Source: Iamia sp. SCSIO 61187
Lineage (GTDB): Bacteria > Actinomycetota > Acidimicrobiia > Acidimicrobiales > Iamiaceae
Direction of reading: 5' to 3'
DNA length: 64,000 bases
Assembly (NCBI RefSeq): GCF_019443745.1
Contig: NZ_CP050948.1
Location: 3,662,001-3,726,000, forward strand
Shown in pieces: positions 32,254-40,806 of this stretch. Made by a program: the position numbers and the translations under genes. The notes under the pieces were generated by a model. That model was not told the origin of the DNA. It worked only from the letters and a program-made list of their open reading frames with translations, and ran no database searches. Each line of letters begins with the position of its first letter. Position 1 is the first letter of the stretch.

Positions 32254-33921
32254 TCAGGCGACGGCAGGGACGGCGGGGCGGGCGGACGGGACGGGCACGT
32301 CGGTGTCGGAGGGCTCGGGGCCGGTGGCCCAACGGTCCTCGAGCACGGCCTCGAGGGTGGCGGCGAAGGCCTCGATCCCGAGGCGGGCGACCGTCGCCGA
32401 CAGCGGCTCGCTGCCGTGGCGGTGCGCCTCCCACGTGCCGATCACGGCGTCGACCACGGCCGGGGCGTCGTCGGCGGCCATGCGGCCCACGACCTCGCCC
32501 ACCCGCCCGACGGAGAGGTCGGCCCCGAGGTAGAGGTGGTAGCCGAGGCGCGTGGCCCCGCCCATCCGGACCTTCGTGCCCGACAGGCCGATGTCGCCGG
32601 CCTGGTGCTGGGCACAGCTGTTGGGGCAGCCCGACACGTGGACCCGCAGCGAGCTGTTCCGACGGAGCCCGGGGGTCGCCAGCAGCATCCGACCGGAGTC
32701 GGGCGCCGGGGAGATCCCGAGGGCGCAGACCGAGGACCCGGTGCAGGCCCGGATGGCGGCCTCGGCGCTCTCGCCGAGGAACGACAGGCCGCGTGGCGCC
32801 AGGGCGGCGCGGATCGCGGCGACCTCGTCGACGGGGACGTTCCGCAGCACCACGTCCTGGTCCCGCCCGAGGATCAGGTGGCCGTCGCCGTGGCGGTCGG
32901 CCAGGTCGGCGATGAGCTCGAGCTCGGACCGGTTCGTGTCGCCGAGCGGCAGGGCGATGGTCACCGACGCCAGGCCCGGCACCCGTTGGGGGCGCACCCC
33001 TGACGACCAACCGCCCGCCGGGCGGCGGCGGATGGCGGCGGCCCGGTCCCCGGGGGCGAGGAGGTCGACCGGCACCGGGTCGGGGTGGGGCTTCTCCCGC
33101 TCGACGGCGAAGGCCGCGGCCCAGGCGGCGCGGAAGGCGTCGGCGCCCATGGCCTCGATGCAGAACTTCATGCGGCCCTTGGTCGGCGTGGCCAGGTCGC
33201 CGTGGGCGACGAACACCTCGGCCAGGGCGAGGGCGGCCGCCAGCGCGTCGGTCCGGGGCACGAACTCCGACAGCTCGATGGCCAGGCTGGGGGCCTTGCC
33301 CAGGCTGCCACCGGCGAAGACCCGGTAGCCGGGCACGCCGTCGACCACCTCGGACACGAAGGCGGCATCGTTGATGAGGGCGTCCTCGCGGCACCGGGGC
33401 GACCCGCCGAAGGCCATGTTGATGCGGCTGGGGAGGGTGCAGTTGAGCTCGGCCGAGCGGGCGACGATGGCGTCGCTGGCCGCCACCGCGTCCGGGAGGC
33501 AGTCGAAGGGCTCGTCGAGGGCGACGCCGGCGTCCTCGGAGCACATGACGTTGCGGAGGGTGTGGCCGCACGCCGAGCGGGTCGACAGCCCGGCCTGCTC
33601 GAGCTCCCCCAGGAGGTCCCGCACGGCCCGGTCGGCGACCCAGTGGAGCTCGATGTTCTGACGGGTGGTGAGGTGGAGCCAGTCGGACCCGTGCCGGGCG
33701 CCGAGGCGGGCGATGGCCCGGGCCTGCGCCGTCGGCAGCACGCCGCCCGGGATGCGGACGCGCACCATGAAGACGTGGTCCTGCAGCTGGGTGCACACCC
33801 CCCAGGTCTTCAGCGAGTAGCGGTCCTCCGGCGTCAGCCACCCGTCGCCCTCCGCCGCGAGGCGGTCGAGGTCGACGGGCAGGCCGGCGGCCTTCGCGGC
33901 AGGGATGTTCGGAGCGGCCAT
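32254..33921 (-). CDS. nirA: Ferredoxin-dependent nitrite/sulfite reductase
   Basis: 555 residues. Two ferrodoxin-like half domains (GGVLPTAQARAIARLGARHG; GDTNRSELELIADLADRHG) precede sirohaem and [4Fe-4S] binding motifs: ACTGSSVCALG and VSGCPNSCAQHQAGDIG provide the four Cys. HLTTRQNIELHWV carries the Arg/Asn sirohaem-anion residues. It reduces nitrite to ammonia or sulfite to sulfide with six electrons. Operon with an FNT nitrite channel and nearby NnaR favours nitrite. Start: TACCGT seven bases before the ATG, with a GlnR-like array upstream. Confidence 0.88.
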   Translation of the reverse strand: MAAPNIPAAKAAGLPVDLDRLAAEGDGWLTPEDRYSLKTWGVCTQLQDHVFMVRVRIPGGVLPTAQARAIARLGARHGSDWLHLTTRQNIELHWVADRAVRDLLGELEQAGLSTRSACGHTLRNVMCSEDAGVALDEPFDCLPDAVAASDAIVARSAELNCTLPSRINMAFGGSPRCREDALINDAAFVSEVVDGVPGYRVFAGGSLGKAPSLAIELSEFVPRTDALAAALALAEVFVAHGDLATPTKGRMKFCIEAMGADAFRAAWAAAFAVEREKPHPDPVPVDLLAPGDRAAAIRRRPAGGWSSGVRPQRVPGLASVTIALPLGDTNRSELELIADLADRHGDGHLILGRDQDVVLRNVPVDEVAAIRAALAPRGLSFLGESAEAAIRACTGSSVCALGISPAPDSGRMLLATPGLRRNSSLRVHVSGCPNSCAQHQAGDIGLSGTKVRMGGATRLGYHLYLGADLSVGRVGEVVGRMAADDAPAVVDAVIGTWEAHRHGSEPLSATVARLGIEAFAATLEAVLEDRWATGPEPSDTDVPVPSARPAVPAVA

Positions 33922-33928
33922 GGCGGCG

Positions 33929-33934
33929 ACGGTA
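33929..33934 (-). promoter_or_regulatory. -10 element of leaderless nirA promoter
   Basis: Minus-strand TACCGT ends seven bases before the ATG at 33921. There is no matching -35, consistent with activator dependence. Confidence 0.6.
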
Positions 33935-33944
33935 CGGACGCTCC

Positions 33945-33993
33945 GTTGCCGGAGGCCGTCCGGGCCGTTGCGACCCGGTCACGCCTCGCTCAC
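33945..33993 (-). promoter_or_regulatory. GlnR-like box array upstream of nirA
   Basis: Read on the minus strand: GTGAG-N6-GTGAC-N6-GCAAC-N6-GACGG-N6-GCAAC. Five-base half sites recur every 11 bases, as in GlnR binding sites (gTnAC-n6-GaAAC). The array begins 11 bases upstream of the -10 element. Confidence 0.55.
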
Positions 33994-34059
33994 GCTGCCG
34001 CGACCCCCCTGTGAGCGTTCTGGGGTGCATCTCCCCTCCCGACGGGGGAGAATGGGCGG

Positions 34060-34965
34060 ATGCCGTCCACCGCCTGGTCAGGGGCCATCAGCTTCGGGCT
34101 CGTCTCGATCCCCGTGAAGCTCTACTCGGCCGTCACCCGCAAGACCGTCCGGTTCCACCAGGTCGACACCCGCACCGGGGCCCGGGTGAAGCAGAAGCGG
34201 GTCTCGGCCGCCGACGGGTCCGAGGTCGCCTGGGACGACATCGCCAAGGGCTACGAGCAGGCCGACGGGGAGTACGTGCTCCTCACCGACTCGGACCTCT
34301 CGGCCCTCGACGCCAAGGCCACCAAGACCATCGAGATCGAGCAGTTCGTCGACCTGGCCGAGATCGACCCGATCATGTACGACTCCCCGTACAACGTCGT
34401 GCCCGACCCGTCGACGCCGAAGCCCTACGCCCTCCTGCTCGAGGCCATGGAGGAGTCGGGCAAGGTCGCCATCGCCCGGTTCGTCATGCGGACCAAGGAG
34501 CACATCTGCGCCCTGCGCCCGCTCGACGGGCGGCTGGTGCTGTCGACGATGGTCTACCCCGACGAGGTGAACGACCCGGCCGAGCTCGAGGCCCTCGACG
34601 CCGTCTCCGACGTCACCATCTCGGCCAAGGAGCGCAAGGTCGCCGAGGCCCTGATCGAGTCGCTCACCGAGCCCTTCGAGCCCAGCGAGTACAAGGACGA
34701 GTACCGGGAGAAGGTCCTGGACCTGATCGAGGCCCGGGCCAGCGGGGCCACCGAGGTCGTCGAGGGGGCGCCCGAGGAGGAGGACGACAAGGTCGTCGAC
34801 ATCATGGCCGCCCTCGAGGCCAGCATCGCCGAGGCCAAGAAGGCCCGGAAGCGCCACCCCAGCGGCAAGGACGAGGCCGCCGCCGAGGAGGCCCCGGCCA
34901 AGCCCGCGGCCAAGCCCCGCAAGGCCGCCAAGGCGACGAAGAAGGCGGCCAAGAAGGCCAGCTGA
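34060..34965 (+). CDS. ku: Ku protein for non-homologous end joining
   Basis: 301 residues. It starts MPSTAWSGAISFGLVSIPVKLY, the bacterial Ku signature, and contains VLLTDSDLSALDAKATKTIEI and IARFVMRTKEHICALRP. Residues 1-255 are the Ku core ring that threads on DNA ends; the C-terminus is a Lys/Ala/Pro tail (about residues 255-301) that helps DNA binding. It recruits LigD, but no ligD lies in the window. The usual YYL after IDPIMYD is SPYN here. It is divergent from nirA. Confidence 0.95.
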   Translation: MPSTAWSGAISFGLVSIPVKLYSAVTRKTVRFHQVDTRTGARVKQKRVSAADGSEVAWDDIAKGYEQADGEYVLLTDSDLSALDAKATKTIEIEQFVDLAEIDPIMYDSPYNVVPDPSTPKPYALLLEAMEESGKVAIARFVMRTKEHICALRPLDGRLVLSTMVYPDEVNDPAELEALDAVSDVTISAKERKVAEALIESLTEPFEPSEYKDEYREKVLDLIEARASGATEVVEGAPEEEDDKVVDIMAALEASIAEAKKARKRHPSGKDEAAAEEAPAKPAAKPRKAAKATKKAAKKAS

Positions 34966-34986
34966 ACCGTCACCCCGAGCACTCCC

Positions 34987-35044
34987 ACGGATGGTGCCAG
35001 GCACCATCCGTGTCCTCCCACGGATGGTGCCAGGCACCATCCGT
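34987..35044. repeat. Two tandem identical 25-base palindromes
   Basis: Each copy is ACGGATGGTGCC, a single A, and GGCACCATCCGT (34987-35011 and 35020-35044), period 33 bases. They lie between the convergent ku and alpha/beta hydrolase genes and could act as terminators in both directions. Confidence 0.85.
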
Positions 35045-35085
35045 CCCCCCGACTGCGCCCGCGCCGACGACGACGTAGCGCGCCA

Positions 35086-35991
35086 TCAGCGGCGCCGGTC
35101 CCAGAGGTCGACGACGGTGGTGAGGATGTGCTTCCCGGCGCCCAGCCCGCCGAGGTGGCTCTCGCCGGCGAGGACGTGGAGCTCGGCGTCGGGCAGCAGC
35201 CGGACCATGTGCTCGCCGTGGGCGAAGGGGACGATGTGGTCGGCGTCGCCGTGCCACCACCGCACCGGAACGGTGACGTCGCCGACCCGGAACCCCCAGT
35301 CCCGGGTGAAGAGGAGGACGTCGGCGAGCGGGGCGCCGAGCTGCTTGCGGCTGCCGTTGAGCAGGTCGTCGAGGAACATGGCCTTGAACTCCGGCCGCCG
35401 GAGCAGGGCTCGATCACCGGCGGGCGACAGGCGGGCGTAGAGGTCGAGCACCGGTGACGCCACCGGGCGGGCCAGGCGGACGGCGCCGGTGAGGAGCACG
35501 CCGGTGGGGACGTGGGTCAGGGCGACCAGCGGCGCCATGCGGACCCCGAGGTCGACGAGCCCGCCGCCGATGGCGTCGGGCCCCTTCGTGGGGGCCACGC
35601 CCCCGAGGACGGCGGCGGCGACCACCCGGTCGCCCATGGCGTGGGCGCCGGCGAGGGCGTAGGGACCGCCGCCGGAGAGGCCGACCAGCGCCATCTCGTC
35701 GACGCCGAGGCTGTCGGCGACGATGGCCAGGTCGGCGGCGAAGCCGAGCACGTTCGGGTACACGTGGGCCGTCGACGACCCGATGCCGGGCCGGTCGATG
35801 CCGATGATCCGCAGCCCGAGGTCGTGGGCCAGGGCCCGCGCCTCCTGGGGGATCTGGCGCCGGGCGCCGGGGGTGCCGTGCAGCCAGACGACGGCCCGAC
35901 CGTCGGGCGGCCCGAACTCGGCGAAGCCGAGCCGGCGCCGGCGCCCGACCTCGACCGTGCCCTCCAACCGCGGTGGTGTGACCGTCCCCAT
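35086..35991 (-). CDS. Alpha/beta hydrolase
   Basis: 301 residues. The fold signatures are VVWLHGTPGARRQ (oxyanion hole), LVGLSGGGPYAL (nucleophile Ser near residue 125), WWHGDADHIVPF (acid Asp) and AGESHLGG (His). All three catalytic residues are present. It belongs to the epoxide hydrolase/proline iminopeptidase-like group; substrate unknown. It has no signal peptide and stands alone, convergent with ku. Confidence 0.9.
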   Translation of the reverse strand: MGTVTPPRLEGTVEVGRRRRLGFAEFGPPDGRAVVWLHGTPGARRQIPQEARALAHDLGLRIIGIDRPGIGSSTAHVYPNVLGFAADLAIVADSLGVDEMALVGLSGGGPYALAGAHAMGDRVVAAAVLGGVAPTKGPDAIGGGLVDLGVRMAPLVALTHVPTGVLLTGAVRLARPVASPVLDLYARLSPAGDRALLRRPEFKAMFLDDLLNGSRKQLGAPLADVLLFTRDWGFRVGDVTVPVRWWHGDADHIVPFAHGEHMVRLLPDAELHVLAGESHLGGLGAGKHILTTVVDLWDRRR

Positions 35992-36035
35992 GGCCGACAG
36001 CGTGGCACCTCCGGCCGGCCTGCGAAGGTTGGGCC

Positions 36036-36542
36036 ATGGCAGACGACGTGTTCCCGGACCGCGACATGAGCCATCGGGACAAGGTCCTCTTCATGCTCGA
36101 GCGCGAGGGGTGGGCCATGGACGCCGTCCCCGCCCGGGCCGACACCGACCCGCCGTTCCCCCGCTACGCCTTCACCATCGGGTTCGAGGACCGCTTCGGC
36201 TTCCCCGAGCTCTGCCTCTTCGGCCTGGCGCCGGTGGCGTGCCGGGGCCTGTTCGGGCTGGTGGCCGACGCCCTCGCCGGGGGCACCGAGCTGCCGGTCG
36301 GGGCACCGTTCATCGGCCTGCTCGACGGGGGCCAGCCGTGCGCCCTGCTCCCGGTGGACGCCCCGTCGTGCGTCAGCCTCTTCCCGTCGCTGGCCGAGCA
36401 CCACCGCCTCGCCGGCCACGCCGAGGACGACTTCCGCATGGTCCAGCTGACGTGGCCCGACCCCGCCGGTGTCCTCCCCTGGGAGCCCGGTTTCGCCCCC
36501 GACCTGGCCCCCATCCAGCTCCTGATCGCCGACCCGCCCTGA
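36036..36542 (+). CDS. DUF4262 family protein
   Basis: 168 residues. The pattern FPRYAFTIGFEDRFGFPELCLFGLAP is typical of DUF4262 proteins (YTIGL...HPEL...GL). The fold is small, soluble and of unknown function; members occur widely in actinobacteria and some toxin-like loci. The gene is alone, divergent from the alpha/beta hydrolase. It is followed by two short hairpins. Confidence 0.75.
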   Translation: MADDVFPDRDMSHRDKVLFMLEREGWAMDAVPARADTDPPFPRYAFTIGFEDRFGFPELCLFGLAPVACRGLFGLVADALAGGTELPVGAPFIGLLDGGQPCALLPVDAPSCVSLFPSLAEHHRLAGHAEDDFRMVQLTWPDPAGVLPWEPGFAPDLAPIQLLIADPP

Positions 36543-36573
36543 CCCGCCCTGACCCGATCGTCGCCGGTCACTG

Positions 36574-36645
36574 GGGGTCAGACCCCAAGTAACCGGGTGA
36601 TCCTCAGCTCACGCGCCGTCGCAGGGTGACATGGGGTCGGACCCC
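36574..36645. repeat. Two short GGGGTC-N-GACCCC palindromes
   Basis: GGGGTCAGACCCC (36574-36586) and GGGGTCGGACCCC (36633-36645) lie in the 109-base gap between convergent genes. The first is extended by an imperfect GGTCACT/AAGTAACC arm. They can form tight hairpins and resemble the core of the 39-base palindrome at 41435-41473. Confidence 0.7.
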
Positions 36646-36651
36646 GGCTGG

Positions 36652-37137
36652 TCAGGAGCGGTGGACCTCGGCGAGCCAGCCGCCCGTGGTGGCGATGGGG
36701 CACAGCAGGGTCCCGGCCCGGAGGGCCCAGGTGAGGGCCCGGTCGACGTCGGGCGGGTCGTCGAGGCGGACGACCAGGCCCCGGCGGACGTGGTCCTGGA
36801 CCACCTTCCACCCGTCGGGCAGGGCCAGGCCCTCGGCGGCGAGGCGCCGGACGACCATGCTGCCCACGCCGTGGGTCATCCCCAGCTGGGCCGGCTTCCG
36901 CCCCCGCCGCCCCTCGGTCGGGGCGATCAGGGTCGCCTGCGGGATGGGCGGTCCGGGGGCCCGGAAGATCGACGCCACCGCCGAGGGGGTGACGGCGGCG
37001 GCCTCGTCCTCGTCGACCTCGGGGTACAGGTTGACCCACCCGCCCCGGGCGTCGACGAGCTCGCCGATGGCCTCGATGACGGCGGCCGGGTCGGTGACGG
37101 TGAACTCGATCTGCTCGGGGCGCGGGCGACGGGCCAC
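36652..37137 (-). CDS. Hypothetical protein, 161 residues
   Basis: I do not recognise this protein. The N-terminus (EQIEFTVTDPAAVIEAIGELVDARGGWVNLYPEVD) looks like a ferredoxin-like alpha/beta unit; the rest includes RKPAQLGMTHGVGSMVVRRLAAEGLALPDGWKVVQDHVRRGLVVRL. It has no signal or membrane segment. GTG start with GAGGCT six bases upstream. It is 31 bases downstream of nothing in its operon; the amine oxidase gene lies just upstream on the same strand. Confidence 0.65.
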   Translation of the reverse strand: MARRPRPEQIEFTVTDPAAVIEAIGELVDARGGWVNLYPEVDEDEAAAVTPSAVASIFRAPGPPIPQATLIAPTEGRRGRKPAQLGMTHGVGSMVVRRLAAEGLALPDGWKVVQDHVRRGLVVRLDDPPDVDRALTWALRAGTLLCPIATTGGWLAEVHRS

Positions 37138-37167
37138 CCGGTCAGCCTCGCACCCGGGGGCGGGCGG

Positions 37168-38529
37168 TCACGATGCGGCCAGGACCTCGGTGGCCGCCCT
37201 CTCCCCCGAGCGCACCGCCCCGTCCATGTAGCCGTTCCACACCGCCGCCGTCTCGGTGCCGGCCCAGTGCACCCGCCCCCAGGGGGCGCGGAGGAGGTCG
37301 CCGAAGGAGGTCCACACCCCCGGGGCCAGGTGGGCGCCGTAGCACCCGCGGGTCCACTCCTCGGCCGCCCAGTCGCGCTCGGCGTAGTCCGTGGGCCGCT
37401 GGGCCTGGGGACCGAAGAAGCGGGTGAGGGCGTCGACGACCTCGGCCCGCCGCGCCCGCGCCGACATCTCCGAGGCCCGCCGGGCGTGGTCGCCCTCCAG
37501 GAAGGCGACGAGCACGCCGGGTCCGTCGTCGTCGGGCGGGGAGTTGTCGAAGGTGATGGTGACGGCCGAGTCGAGGGCGGCGGCCTGCCCGCACAGCCCG
37601 TCCTCGCGCCAGAAGGGGCGGTCGTAGCGGACCAGGCACTTGATCACCGAGCCCATCGGCATCTTCTGGAGCAGCTGGTCGCGCCGGGCCGGCAGCAGCG
37701 GCGACCAGGCGATGCGCCCGGCGAGGGCCGGGGGCACGGCCACGATCGCCCGGTCGGCGCGCACCTCGCCGCCGTCGTGGCGGACGACGACGCCCTCCTC
37801 GCCCTGCTCGACCGCCCGGACGGGTGCGCCGAGGCGGACCTCGACGCCCTGGTCGCGCAGCTCGGCGAGGGCGCGGTCGGCGACGACGGCGCTGCCCCCG
37901 ACGAAGCGGTCCTGCTGGGCGCCCCGGCGGGTGCCGAGCAGCCGCTCCAGCGACCCGCCCGAGTGCAGGTAGAAGGCGACGTGCAGCAGGGAGATGTCAC
38001 GGGGCTCGGCCGCGAACACGGCCTCGATGGCCAGCCGCCAGAAGCCCCGGGCCGCGGCCGTGGCGTGGTGGCGGCGGATCCAGGTCTCGAAGGTCGTGCT
38101 GTCCAGGCGCTCGGCGCCGCGGGTCGCCCACGGCTCGTCGAGGTCGACCCGGGCGGCCAGCCGGTCGAGCAGGGGCTGCGAGGCGGCGATCTCGACCACG
38201 GCCGCGCCCGGCAGGCCGAAGGTCGGGCTGCGGTGCCGGACGATCTTGCCGTCGCGGGCGGTGACCAGGTCGCCGGTGTCGTAGGTCGGGAACGTCTCGA
38301 CGCCCAGCGCCGAGGCCAGGGCCAGGATGCGGTCCTGGGTCGGGCCGACCCACTGGCCGCCGATCTCCACCTCGAGGTCGTCGTCGAAGCGGTGGTTGAC
38401 GATGCGCCCGCCGACGCGGTCGCGGGCCTCGACCACGGTGACGGGGCGCCCGGCCCGGGTCAGGTCGCGCGCCGCGGCCAGGCCGGCCAGCCCGGCGCCG
38501 ACGATCACGACCGAGGGGGTGTCAGGCAT
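37168..38529 (-). CDS. FAD-dependent amine oxidase (monoamine oxidase type)
   Basis: 453 residues. The dinucleotide motif VVIVGAGLAGLAAARDL is at residues 7-23, with VEARDRVGGRI next. The C-terminal part has TRGCYGAHLAPG and VHWAGTETAAVWNGYMDGA, aligning with SGGCYTTYFPPG and FAGTETATHWSGYMEGA of human MAO; the Cys corresponds to the residue covalently bound to FAD in MAO A/B. It oxidises primary or secondary amines to aldehydes and ammonia. Its start overlaps the end of the AI-2E-type permease gene, suggesting one transcript. Confidence 0.9.
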   Translation of the reverse strand: MPDTPSVVIVGAGLAGLAAARDLTRAGRPVTVVEARDRVGGRIVNHRFDDDLEVEIGGQWVGPTQDRILALASALGVETFPTYDTGDLVTARDGKIVRHRSPTFGLPGAAVVEIAASQPLLDRLAARVDLDEPWATRGAERLDSTTFETWIRRHHATAAARGFWRLAIEAVFAAEPRDISLLHVAFYLHSGGSLERLLGTRRGAQQDRFVGGSAVVADRALAELRDQGVEVRLGAPVRAVEQGEEGVVVRHDGGEVRADRAIVAVPPALAGRIAWSPLLPARRDQLLQKMPMGSVIKCLVRYDRPFWREDGLCGQAAALDSAVTITFDNSPPDDDGPGVLVAFLEGDHARRASEMSARARRAEVVDALTRFFGPQAQRPTDYAERDWAAEEWTRGCYGAHLAPGVWTSFGDLLRAPWGRVHWAGTETAAVWNGYMDGAVRSGERAATEVLAAS

Positions 38530-39727
38530 CGGGGCTCCTCGTGCCGGGCGGGGCCTCGGCCGCCCCGCCGGAGCGGCGCACCCGCTCGACGAGGCGCTTC
38601 AGCGGGCCGGGCAGGCGGTCGCGGAAGCGGGTCGTGGCGACCGGCTTCTCGCCGTGGACGGCCTCCATGTACACGGCCTTGATCGTGCCGCACAGAGGGG
38701 TGGCGGCCAGGGCCCCCGGCACCCCGGCGGCGGCCCCGCCGACGAGGGCGGCGAGCATCGTCACCGGGGGCGACAGGTCGACGGCCTCGCCCACGATGGC
38801 GGGGGTGATGATGTAGTTCTCGAGGTTCATGTAGGCGACCACGAGGACCAGCACGACGAGGGCGGGCACGACCCCCTGGGTGATGGCCAGGATCGTCACG
38901 AAGGAGGTGCCGAGGAAGCCTCCGATCTGGGGGATGAGGCTGACGACCGCGTACCAGACCGCGGCCACGGGCGCGAGGGGGACGCCGACGGAGAGGCCCA
39001 CGATCAGCACCCACGTCCCCCCGATCGAGGCCACGAGCAGCGACCCGGCGAAGTAGGTGCCGACGACGCGGTAGAAGACGCGCCCCACCGAGTCGGCCCG
39101 GTCGCGGTAGCGGGCGGGCACGACCAACCGGGTCCGGGCGACGAGGGACGGACCGTCGAGGAGGGCGACGAGGGCGACGAGCACCACGCCGAGCCCGTTG
39201 AGGGCGCCGTTCAGGACGTTGCGGGCGGCGGACTCGACGCCGTCGGCGTCGACCCGGCCGGGCAGGTCCTCGACCCAGCGCTCGACCCGGTCGGCGAAGT
39301 CGGCGTCGGCCAGACGGGGTCCGACGACGGGCAGGCCCTCGATGTCGGAGAGCGTCTGGGGGAGCTCGTCGCCGAAGTCCTGGGCCTGGCGGACCGCGGC
39401 CGGTCCGACGACGACGGCGAGGGCGGCGAAGGCGAGGAGGAGCCCGGTGCCGACGGCGCCGACGGCCGCCCCGCGCGAGCAACCGGTGCGGCGCTGCACG
39501 GCCAGCACCAGGGGTTCGATGGCGAAGGCCAGCAGGATGCCGACGCCCACCACGGTCACCGACCGCTGGGTGACGTCGAAGAAGGCGGCGACCACCGACA
39601 TGGCGATGATGCCCCCGGCGATCCAGATCGCCGAGCGAGGATCGATCTCGACGGTGAGCTGCTCGGCGCTGGCGTCGGGCACCACCTCGCCGTGGAGGGC
39701 CACGGCATCGTCGCGAGCATCGGCCAC
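38522..39727 (-). CDS. AI-2E family transporter
   Basis: 401 residues, about eight membrane helices. The family pattern GILLAFAIEPLVLAVQRR near the N-terminus, a periplasmic domain in the middle (residues 110-190), and the C-terminal block PLAPVAAVWYAVVSLIPQIGGFLGTSF and NLENYIITPAIVG are typical. Members include TqsA, exporters and Na/H antiporters. GTG start has TACCGT seven bases upstream; this element overlaps the promoter of a second AI-2E-type gene on the opposite strand. It overlaps the amine oxidase by 8 bases. Confidence 0.88.
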   Translation of the reverse strand: MADARDDAVALHGEVVPDASAEQLTVEIDPRSAIWIAGGIIAMSVVAAFFDVTQRSVTVVGVGILLAFAIEPLVLAVQRRTGCSRGAAVGAVGTGLLLAFAALAVVVGPAAVRQAQDFGDELPQTLSDIEGLPVVGPRLADADFADRVERWVEDLPGRVDADGVESAARNVLNGALNGLGVVLVALVALLDGPSLVARTRLVVPARYRDRADSVGRVFYRVVGTYFAGSLLVASIGGTWVLIVGLSVGVPLAPVAAVWYAVVSLIPQIGGFLGTSFVTILAITQGVVPALVVLVLVVAYMNLENYIITPAIVGEAVDLSPPVTMLAALVGGAAAGVPGALAATPLCGTIKAVYMEAVHGEKPVATTRFRDRLPGPLKRLVERVRRSGGAAEAPPGTRSPDA

Positions 39728-39733
39728 GCTCGG

Positions 39734-39740
39734 TACGGTA
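39734..39740. promoter_or_regulatory. Overlapping divergent -10 elements
   Basis: On the plus strand TACGGT (39734-39739) is 8 bases before the GTG at 39748. On the minus strand TACCGT (39740-39735) is 7 bases before the GTG at 39727. The two -10 boxes share five base pairs, so only one polymerase can bind at a time. Confidence 0.6.
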
Positions 39741-39747
39741 CGCCGCT

Positions 39748-40806
39748 GTGGACCGCCGGGTGCGCCTCACCGTCGGTCCGGCGGCGATCGCCGTCGTGTT
39801 CGGCGCCATCGTCTTCGCCATGGTGGCCGACAGCGTCCTGATCAAGGGTCGGCGGCCGCTCGGGTGGGCGCTGGCGGCGGTGGTGGCGGCGGCGGCGGTC
39901 GAGCCCCTCATCGGCCGGGCCAGCAAGTACATGCGCCGCGGCCTCGCGCTGGTGGTCGTGCTGGTGCCGGTGCTGGCGTTCGTGGGTCTGGTGACGTGGG
40001 GCGTCGTCGGGGACCTCGACGCCCAGGTCCGCCGGCTCCAGCGGGACATCCCCGAGGTCGCCGCCGACATCGAGGCGGGCGAGCAGATGGGCGGCGCGGC
40101 CCGGGAGTTCGAGCTCACCGAGAAGGCCGAGCAGTTCGCCGAGAGCCTGCGCCGGCCGTCGAGCCGGGTCGGGCAGGAGGCCGCCGGGGGGGCGTCCACG
40201 TGGGCCCTGACCCTGATCCTCACCATCTTCGCCCTGGGGTGGGGACCGCGGTTCGCCGACGCCGCCCTGAAGCAGGTCCCCGAGGGGCGTCGGCGCGACC
40301 GGGCCGCCCGGGTGGTGGGCCGGGCGTTCCTCCAGAGCCAGACCTACATCGAGGTCGCCGTCCTCATGGCCGTCGTCACCGGCTTCCTCGCCTTCGGCGT
40401 GTTCCGGCTGATCGACCTCCCCGCCCCGACCCCGCTCGCCCTCGTCGTCGGCGTCGGCACCCTCGTCCCGTCGATCGGCGTCGTCGTGGCCACCGTGCCG
40501 GCCGCCCTGCTCGCCGGCGGTCTCGTCTCCCCCTCCACCGGCATCGCCCTGGTGCTCGGCGCCATCGCCGCCCAGATCGTCCACGCCATCGTGCTCCGGC
40601 GGGCCACGCGGGGCGCCGCCCACCCCGGCGCCGCCCTCATCGTCATCTCGTTCGTCGTCGGCTACGAGCTCTACGGCGTGGGCGGCTCGGTCGTCGGCTC
40701 GTGCGTCACCGTCTTCGTCGCCGCCCTCCTCGACTCGCTCGCCCAGGAGGAGCGCGAGGACGTCCCCATCCCCGCATCGATGACCACCCTGGAGGAGACG
40801 ACATGA
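39748..40806 (+). CDS. Second AI-2E family-like membrane protein
   Basis: 352 residues with helices near both ends and a soluble middle (RLQRDIPEVAADIEAGEQM). The C-terminal half has GRAFLQSQTYIEVAVLMAVVTGFLAFGVFRLIDLP and TPLALVVGVGTLVPSIGVVVATVPAALLAGG, the P-L-A-x-x-x-G...P-x-I-G block of the AI-2E family. It is a diverged paralogue of the permease on the opposite strand. Translationally coupled (ATGA) to a small acetyltransferase gene. Confidence 0.8.
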   Translation: MDRRVRLTVGPAAIAVVFGAIVFAMVADSVLIKGRRPLGWALAAVVAAAAVEPLIGRASKYMRRGLALVVVLVPVLAFVGLVTWGVVGDLDAQVRRLQRDIPEVAADIEAGEQMGGAAREFELTEKAEQFAESLRRPSSRVGQEAAGGASTWALTLILTIFALGWGPRFADAALKQVPEGRRRDRAARVVGRAFLQSQTYIEVAVLMAVVTGFLAFGVFRLIDLPAPTPLALVVGVGTLVPSIGVVVATVPAALLAGGLVSPSTGIALVLGAIAAQIVHAIVLRRATRGAAHPGAALIVISFVVGYELYGVGGSVVGSCVTVFVAALLDSLAQEEREDVPIPASMTTLEETT

